Below the pieces are notes generated by a model. That model worked only from the letters and a program-made list of their open reading frames with translations, was not told the origin of the DNA and ran no database searches. Positions 4,688 through 10,669 of a stretch of 10,669 nt of DNA are shown piece by piece. The stretch comes from an uncultured Collinsella sp. (GTDB lineage: Bacteria; Actinomycetota; Coriobacteriia; Coriobacteriales; Coriobacteriaceae). The position numbers and the translations under genes were made by a program. The stretch's first letter is position 1, and every line of letters starts with the position of its first letter. Location of the stretch: the NCBI GenBank assembly GCA_900754275.1, contig CAAECF010000107.1, positions 1 to 10,669 of the forward strand, read 5' to 3'.

Positions 4688-5923
4688 TTAGTAGTTGGCT
4701 TCGTAGCCGTTGCCGTCGCCGGTGGGCTCTTCGTAGTAGTCCGAATCGCTCGAATCGCTTGAGTCATCGGAATCGTCAGAGCTGACCGATGAGGTTGCGG
4801 TACCGTTTGCGTAGTCGTCAGACGTGTTGTTGTTCAGGTCGCCGATCGTAGAGCTGGAACCGTCGGAAAGACCCATGGTGTTGGGACCCTTGGGATCCTT
4901 GCCGGCATCGACGCGCTCCATCATTTCCTTGAGCTCGTCCTCGTAGACAAAGACGTAGCTCACACCGTCGATCATGGTGCTGTCGTCGGCATACGAGGGC
5001 AGGTTGGCCGAGTAGATGCCGTCGACATCCATACCGCGCATGGCATTGACCGTAGCCACGATATCCTGAACGCTCATATCGGTCACGAGCATATCGGACA
5101 GCGAATTAACCAGGCCAAAGATCTTCGTGGCATCGAAGTTATTGAGAATCTGGTTGGCAAGGGCGCCAAGCACCTGACGCTGGTGGCGCATGCGCGTGTA
5201 GTCGCCGTCGGCATAGGTGTAGCGGCAGCGGGCATAGGTAAGGGCGGTGGCGCCGTCCATATGCTGCTGACCAGCGGTAATCTTAATATCCAGGTGCTCG
5301 GGGTCGTCAACATCATCGGTTGCGTTAATGTCGATACCGCCAACCGAATCAATCAGCGCCTGCATACCGTCGAAGCTGACCTCGGCATAGTGGGAAATCT
5401 GAACACCGCACAGCTCGTTGACCGCCTCGACCATGGCCTCGGCGCCGCCAACGGTATGGCAGGCGTTGATCTTCATGGTCTCGCCCTTGTACTCGACCTT
5501 GGTGTCGCGCGGAACGGAAATGAGCGTCGCCTGCTTTTGCGTGGGGTCGATGCGTGCCAGGATAATCGAGTCGGCACGATACGTATCCTCGCCCGGACGG
5601 CCGTCGGTGCCAAGAAGCAGCACGTAGAACGGATCCTTTGCCTCATCGGTGTCAACCAGAACCCGACGCAGATTGTCGGTAATGACATTAGAATCGCCGA
5701 GCTTGCCCATAATGGTGGCAAACCACAGGCCGGCAGCGGTAGTGGCACCCAGCAGCACGCCAAGCACGACAATGAGCGCGACGTGACGAATCGTGTGGCT
5801 ACGACGACGTTGACGAGCGCGCTCGGAATAGCGAGCCACGTTATCGCGACTGTAGATCTTGGCCTGCGCACCAGTTGAGGGTCTTCGGGCGGTGGTATCC
5901 GCGAGGGGCTTTTTATTAAACAT
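4688..5923 (-). CDS. LCP (LytR-CpsA-Psr) family cell-wall glycopolymer transferase
   Basis: 411-residue membrane-anchored enzyme of the LCP family, which moves lipid-linked glycopolymers onto peptidoglycan outside the cell. A basic cytoplasmic N-terminus (RARQRRR) leads into one membrane helix (about 47-72). The LCP domain follows (about 98-255), with LLLGTDGR, YRADSIILARID, SVPRDT, SVGGIDI and the Arg-rich YARCRYTYADGDYTRMRHQ, which supply the conserved Arg/Asp residues that bind the pyrophosphate. The last ~60 residues are low-complexity and acidic, with a Ser/Asp run (about 381-396) and a Tyr/Glu/Gly-rich end. I chose the ATG at 5923, which has AGGT six bases upstream; the in-frame TTG at 5929 touches that site. 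It lies 12 bases after murA, so the two wall genes are probably co-transcribed. Which polymer it attaches is unknown. Confidence 0.9.
   Translation of the reverse strand: MFNKKPLADTTARRPSTGAQAKIYSRDNVARYSERARQRRRSHTIRHVALIVVLGVLLGATTAAGLWFATIMGKLGDSNVITDNLRRVLVDTDEAKDPFYVLLLGTDGRPGEDTYRADSIILARIDPTQKQATLISVPRDTKVEYKGETMKINACHTVGGAEAMVEAVNELCGVQISHYAEVSFDGMQALIDSVGGIDINATDDVDDPEHLDIKITAGQQHMDGATALTYARCRYTYADGDYTRMRHQRQVLGALANQILNNFDATKIFGLVNSLSDMLVTDMSVQDIVATVNAMRGMDVDGIYSANLPSYADDSTMIDGVSYVFVYEDELKEMMERVDAGKDPKGPNTMGLSDGSSSTIGDLNNNTSDDYANGTATSSVSSDDSDDSSDSSDSDYYEEPTGDGNGYEANY
4742..4759. repeat. Tandem 9-bp repeat in the LCP Ser/Asp tail
   Basis: CGAATCGCT occurs twice in perfect tandem (4742-4750, 4751-4759) within the codons of the Ser/Asp run. 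The unit is three codons, so gain or loss would change tail length without breaking the frame. Confidence 0.7.
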
Positions 5924-5935
5924 AGGCAACCTGTA

Positions 5936-7219
5936 TTAGTAGATGACGGGATCGGGGACGGTAGCATGCTCGACATGCGCGCCGAGCGCCTGCAGCTTTT
6001 CGACAAACTGCTCGTAGCCGCGCTTGATGTGATGGATGGCCGAAACCTCGGTCGTCCCGTCGGCGATCAAGCCCGCTACGACGAGGGCCGCTCCGCCACG
6101 CAGATCGGGCGAGGTAACCTGTGCACCCGAGAAGCCCTTGACGCCATGAATCATGGCATGATGGCTCTCGATACGAATGTCGGCACCCATGCGCACCAGC
6201 TCAGAGGCAAACATAAAGCGATTCTCGAAGATGTTTTCGGTAATAACGGAACTGCCGTCGGCAAGGGCGGAGAGCACCATAATCTGCGCCTGCATGTCGG
6301 TCGGGAAACCGGGGAACGGAAGCGTCTGGATGTCGACCGGCTTGATACGCTCGGCACGGTTCACATGGACGCCATCCTCGACGCGCTCGCAGTCGATACC
6401 CATGAGCTCCATCTTCTTGAGCACCATGCCCAAGTGAATGGGGCAAAAACCCGTGACGTCGACACCGCGATCGTCGGCCATCAACGCACCGGCAACGATA
6501 AAGGTACCGGCCTCGATTCGGTCGCCCACTACGCGATGGGTAACAGGATGCAGCTCTTCCACGCCCTCGATGGTCACGACAGGCGTACCGGCGCCGACAA
6601 TCTTAGCGCCCATCTCGTTGAGCATGTTGGCGAGATCGACGATCTCGGGCTCGCGGGCGGCATTGTCGATAACCGTGGTGCCCTGTGCGCGCACAGAGGC
6701 CATGATGAGGTTCTCGGTCGCACCGACGCTGGCGAACTCGAGCGTGACGGTGGTACCGCGCAGACCTTGGGGCGCATTAGCGTTGATGTAACCGTGGGCG
6801 GTATCGAACTCAACGCCCAGGGCCTCAAGACCAAGAATGTGCATATCGATCTTGCGAGCACCCAGGTTGCAGCCGCCCGGCATGGCAATTTTGGCGCGAT
6901 GGAAGCGGCCCAGCAGGGGTCCCATGACGGCGGTGGAAGCGCGCATCTTGGCAACGAGCTCGTAGGGGGCCTCCCATGAATCGACCTGAGAGGTATCAAT
7001 CTCGAGCGTGTGCTCGTCGAGAACATCGATCGTAGCGCCCATGCCTTTGAGCACCTTGCCCATCACGTGGACATCGGAAATATCGGGCACGTTCTGCAGC
7101 GTCGTCTTGCCCGGCGCCAGAAGCGTTGCCGCCATGAGTTTGAGCGCGGAGTTCTTAGCACCCGAGACGGGCACGGAGCCTCCGATGGCGTGGCCACCCT
7201 CAACGCGGATAATATCCAA
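5936..7219 (-). CDS. murA: UDP-N-acetylglucosamine 1-carboxyvinyltransferase (MurA)
   Basis: Cytoplasmic enzyme, 427 residues, that moves enolpyruvate from PEP to UDP-GlcNAc, the first committed step of peptidoglycan synthesis. Catalytic features are intact: K22/N23 in SGAKNSAL, C117 in PGGCNLGARKIDMH (the position alkylated by fosfomycin in E. coli MurA, Cys115), D308 in FPTDMQAQ, and R400 in IKRGYE. Keeping Cys rather than Asp at 117 suggests the target itself is fosfomycin-sensitive. The start is a TTG at 7219 with AAAGGG six bases upstream; no ATG fits, and the next residues (DIIRVEGGHAIGG) match the MurA N-terminus. It sits between the atp operon terminator and the LCP gene, 12 bases from the latter. 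Linkage of atpC and murA is known in other actinobacteria such as Mycobacterium, where other genes intervene. Confidence 0.96.
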   Translation of the reverse strand: MDIIRVEGGHAIGGSVPVSGAKNSALKLMAATLLAPGKTTLQNVPDISDVHVMGKVLKGMGATIDVLDEHTLEIDTSQVDSWEAPYELVAKMRASTAVMGPLLGRFHRAKIAMPGGCNLGARKIDMHILGLEALGVEFDTAHGYINANAPQGLRGTTVTLEFASVGATENLIMASVRAQGTTVIDNAAREPEIVDLANMLNEMGAKIVGAGTPVVTIEGVEELHPVTHRVVGDRIEAGTFIVAGALMADDRGVDVTGFCPIHLGMVLKKMELMGIDCERVEDGVHVNRAERIKPVDIQTLPFPGFPTDMQAQIMVLSALADGSSVITENIFENRFMFASELVRMGADIRIESHHAMIHGVKGFSGAQVTSPDLRGGAALVVAGLIADGTTEVSAIHHIKRGYEQFVEKLQALGAHVEHATVPDPVIY

Positions 7220-7225
7220 GGTCTA

Positions 7226-7231
7226 CCCTTT
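7226..7231 (-). promoter_or_regulatory. murA: Ribosome binding site for the TTG start of murA
   Basis: AAAGGG on the minus strand, six bases before the TTG at 7219. It lies only one base beyond the T-tract of the atp terminator (7233-7237), leaving no room for a promoter in between. Confidence 0.7.
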
Positions 7232-7232
7232 C

Positions 7233-7271
7233 AAAAAGCATGCCCGGGGTGGCCAAGCCATCCCGGGCATG
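7233..7271 (-). terminator. Intrinsic terminator of the atp operon, abutting murA
   Basis: On the minus strand a 14-bp stem (7258-7271 with 7239-7252, one G-T pair, five-base loop) is followed after one base by TTTTT (7233-7237). It starts 36 bases after the atpC stop codon. The spacer 7272-7307 holds a small inverted repeat GTTCG/CGAAC (7276-7280, 7289-7293) and no clear promoter. Confidence 0.88.
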
Positions 7272-7307
7272 ATGTGTTCGCAAATGGTCGAACGCTAAAT
7301 CGTTTGA

Positions 7308-7700
7308 CTATTGGGCAAGCTTGAGCTTACACCATGCGATTTCATTATAGAGGTAGGCGCGGCGTGCATCATCCTCCGACAAATTACCCAGCTTCTCTTC
7401 AAAACCTTGAATATCAGCTTTAAGCTTGTCGGCATCGACGGTCGCCAAATCGCAAGCGCGCTCGGCGAGAACGGTCACGACATCGTCCGCAACCTGGGCA
7501 TAGCCGCCGGCCACGGCAAACGTGTGGTCGACAGTGCCCATGGCCTTATCGGAAACGCGAACGTAACCGCGGTCGATCGTGCAGATCTCGCTGGAGTGAG
7601 CAGGCAGAACGCCAAACTCGCCATCCGTGGACGGAATCGACACAAACGCAGCGTCGCCCTCATAGGCGCAGCTCACGGGGCACACGATGCGGATACGCAT
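7308..7700 (-). CDS. atpC: F1F0 ATP synthase epsilon subunit
   Basis: 130-residue epsilon subunit, part of the central stalk of F1 and regulator of ATP hydrolysis. The N-terminal beta-sandwich carries the family motif GEFGVLPAHSS (27-37) and FAVAGGYAQVADDVVTVLAE (61-80). A short C-terminal helical hairpin follows (about 88-130). The ATG at 7700 lies three bases after the atpD stop codon, and GGAG inside the last atpD codons serves as ribosome binding site. This is the last gene of the operon. Four cysteines besides C7 (11, 40, 83, 124) are more than usual for an epsilon subunit, which may only reflect an anaerobic lifestyle. Confidence 0.94.
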   Translation of the reverse strand: MRIRIVCPVSCAYEGDAAFVSIPSTDGEFGVLPAHSSEICTIDRGYVRVSDKAMGTVDHTFAVAGGYAQVADDVVTVLAERACDLATVDADKLKADIQGFEEKLGNLSEDDARRAYLYNEIAWCKLKLAQ

Positions 7701-7703
7701 AAC

Positions 7704-9157
<1,454 letters not shown>

Positions 9158-9158
<1 letters not shown>

Positions 9159-10066
9159 TACTGTTCCTCCAATGCTGAGGCTCCGCCGACGATCTCGTTA
9201 ATCTCGGTCGTGATCGAAGCCTGGCGCACGCGACTATACGTGCGGGTAAGGGTCGAGATGATCGCGGTGGCGTTTTCCGTCGCGGAGTGCATGGCCTTGC
9301 GGCGTGCACCCTGCTCGGCAGCCGCCGAATCGATCAGGGCCTGGTAGATGACCGTCAGGATATAAGACGGCACAAGCTTGCCGAGAACATGCTCGGGAGA
9401 GGGCACGAACTCGAACGTGGACGAGATGCGCTTAGGGGCGTCGGTCTCGTTCTTACGCGGACCGTGGGCCATAGCGATCATCTCGGGGTCGAGCGGCAAC
9501 AGATGCTCGACGCGAAGCTCCTGATCCACGCGGTTCTTGGCGTGGTGGTAGACAAGCTCGACACGGTCAAGCTCACCGGCACGATACGCATCGCAGATAT
9601 GAGAGGAGATCATGCGGGCCTGGTTGAAATCGGGCTCAGAGGAGTTGCCCTCAAAGTGCATGACGACGTTTGCGCGGTCACGGAAATACGTGGCCGGTTT
9701 GCGCCCACACGCGATGATCTCGCACTCGATGCCGTCGTTCGCCCAAGAAGCGGCGAGCTTTTCGGCCGTGCGCTCCACCGTCGTATTGAAACCGCCGGCA
9801 AGGCCGCGGTCCGAGGCAATAACGACAATCAGGCCATGCTTGACGCTCTCATGCTTCTGCAGCATGGGATCGGTGCCCGAACAGGAGGCGTCGCCGGCGA
9901 CCGTCAACATGACGTCGGTCAGCGCCTCCTTATAGGGCTCGGCCTGCTTGGAGCGATCGAGGGCACGACGAATCTTGGCCGTAGAGACCATCTCCATCGT
10001 GCGCGTGATCTGCTTGGTCGTGGTAACCGAAGAGATTCGCTTCTTAATGTCGCGAAGGTTGGCCAT
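9158..10066 (-). CDS. atpG: F1F0 ATP synthase gamma subunit
   Basis: 302-residue gamma subunit, the rotating shaft inside the alpha3beta3 ring; slightly longer than the E. coli protein (287). The N-terminal helix is typical (LRDIKKRISSVTTTKQIT, with MEMVSTAKIRRA after it), as is the C-terminal helix RQASITTEINEIVGGASAL. The middle domain contains VVIASDRGLAGGFNT (near 83-95). Start ATG at 10066, five bases after the atpA stop codon, with AGAGGAG about eleven bases upstream, slightly far. The stop codon overlaps the atpD start by one base. Confidence 0.96.
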
Positions 10067-10071
10067 AGGGC

Positions 10072-10669
10072 TTAGTTCTCCTCTGATCCAGAAACATCCG
10101 AATGGTGCTTGGCCATAAACTGCTGCTTGAAGTCGCCGATGACGCGCAAGAGCTCAGCCTTGGTGTCATCATCGATCTTCTTGGCGCGAACCTTGTCGAG
10201 CAGTGAGCCAAAGCCATTGTCCATGTACTCGATGAACTCGGCACGGAAAGGCAGCACGTCGGCGATCTCCAGGTCATCCAGGAAGCCCTCGTTGCCAGCG
10301 AACAGCGTAACGATCTGCTCGCCAACCTCAAACGGCTTGTAACGCGGCTGCTTCAGGAGCTCGGTCATGCGGGCACCATGGGTCAGCTGCTTCTGCGTAG
10401 CCTCGTCGAGGTCGGAGCCGAACTGCGTGAAGCCGGCGAGCTCCTGGTACGAAGCGAGGTCCAGACGGAGGTTGCCGGCGACCTGCTTCATGGCCTTGGT
10501 CTGCGCATCGCCACCGACGCGGGACACGGAGATGCCCACGTCGACTGCCGGGCGCTGACCCTGGAAGAAGAGCTCGGACTGCAGGTAGATCTGACCATCG
10601 GTAATGGAAATGACGTTGGTCGGAATGTAGGCCGAGACGTCGCCGTCCTGGGTCTCGATGCTCGGAAGA
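10072..10669 (-). CDS. atpA: F1F0 ATP synthase alpha subunit, C-terminal part (cut by window edge)
   Basis: Only the last 198 complete codons are in the window; the gene continues past 10669. The visible part begins LPSIETQDGDVSAYIPTNV and includes ISITDGQIYLQSELF, then GISVSRVGG with the arginine that reaches into the beta-subunit active site. The C-terminal helical bundle with SDLDEATQKQLTHGARMTELLKQ pieces follows and ends in a Ser/Glu-rich tail. The reading frame is open to the edge, so a start at an internal GTG (10539) is an artefact of where the frame is cut. It is the first visible gene of the tightly packed atpA-atpG-atpD-atpC unit; atpB/E/F/H are expected further right. Confidence 0.97.
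   Translation of the reverse strand, partial: LPSIETQDGDVSAYIPTNVISITDGQIYLQSELFFQGQRPAVDVGISVSRVGGDAQTKAMKQVAGNLRLDLASYQELAGFTQFGSDLDEATQKQLTHGARMTELLKQPRYKPFEVGEQIVTLFAGNEGFLDDLEIADVLPFRAEFIEYMDNGFGSLLDKVRAKKIDDDTKAELLRVIGDFKQQFMAKHHSDVSGSEEN

Noticed and set aside
5924..5929. TTG start of the LCP gene two codons upstream
   Set aside because: The only ribosome binding site (AGGT) would touch that TTG; it is correctly spaced for the ATG at 5923.

Overview
This window reads as ordinary chromosome from a GC-rich anaerobic actinobacterium. The protein sequences and gene order (an F1 ATP synthase operon running into murA and an LCP protein) suggest Coriobacteriia, most likely a Collinsella-like genome. 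That assignment is inference from gene content and codon use; no marker RNA gene is present to confirm it.

Layout from left to right. Positions 1-182 are a GC-rich, hairpin-rich stretch with no convincing gene. A phosphohexomutase gene (183-1583, minus) follows, with a short leader that may carry its own weak promoter. Next is a two-gene minus-strand unit: a DtxR/MntR-type metalloregulator (2646-3068) followed 10 bases later by a zinc-type homocysteine S-methyltransferase (1742-2635), which ends in a clear terminator. Divergent from the regulator is pepT, tripeptide aminopeptidase (3189-4436, plus). The 120-base divergent region holds a perfect 8-2-8 palindrome (3123-3140) lying between candidate promoter elements for both directions. 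pepT converges on a minus-strand unit, and each side has its own intrinsic terminator.

The right two thirds is all minus strand: atpA (partial, cut by the window edge), atpG, atpD and atpC, tightly packed with 3-5 base gaps or a 1-base overlap; then a strong terminator; then murA (TTG start) and an LCP-family envelope transferase 12 bases after it. The murA ribosome binding site begins almost directly at the terminator T-tract. murA expression therefore probably depends on read-through from the atp operon or on a promoter lying upstream of that hairpin.

Functionally the window joins energy generation (F1 ATP synthase), the first committed step of peptidoglycan synthesis (MurA), attachment of glycopolymers to the wall (LCP), peptide use (PepT), methionine synthesis and a sugar-phosphate mutase. 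I found no mobile element, CRISPR array, RNA gene or new multi-gene system. The points most worth following are the divergent palindrome and a possible degenerate partner upstream of the mutase, the cluster of TATATA motifs confined to the first 2.6 kb, the divergent active-site loops of the mutase, and the terminator that abuts murA.
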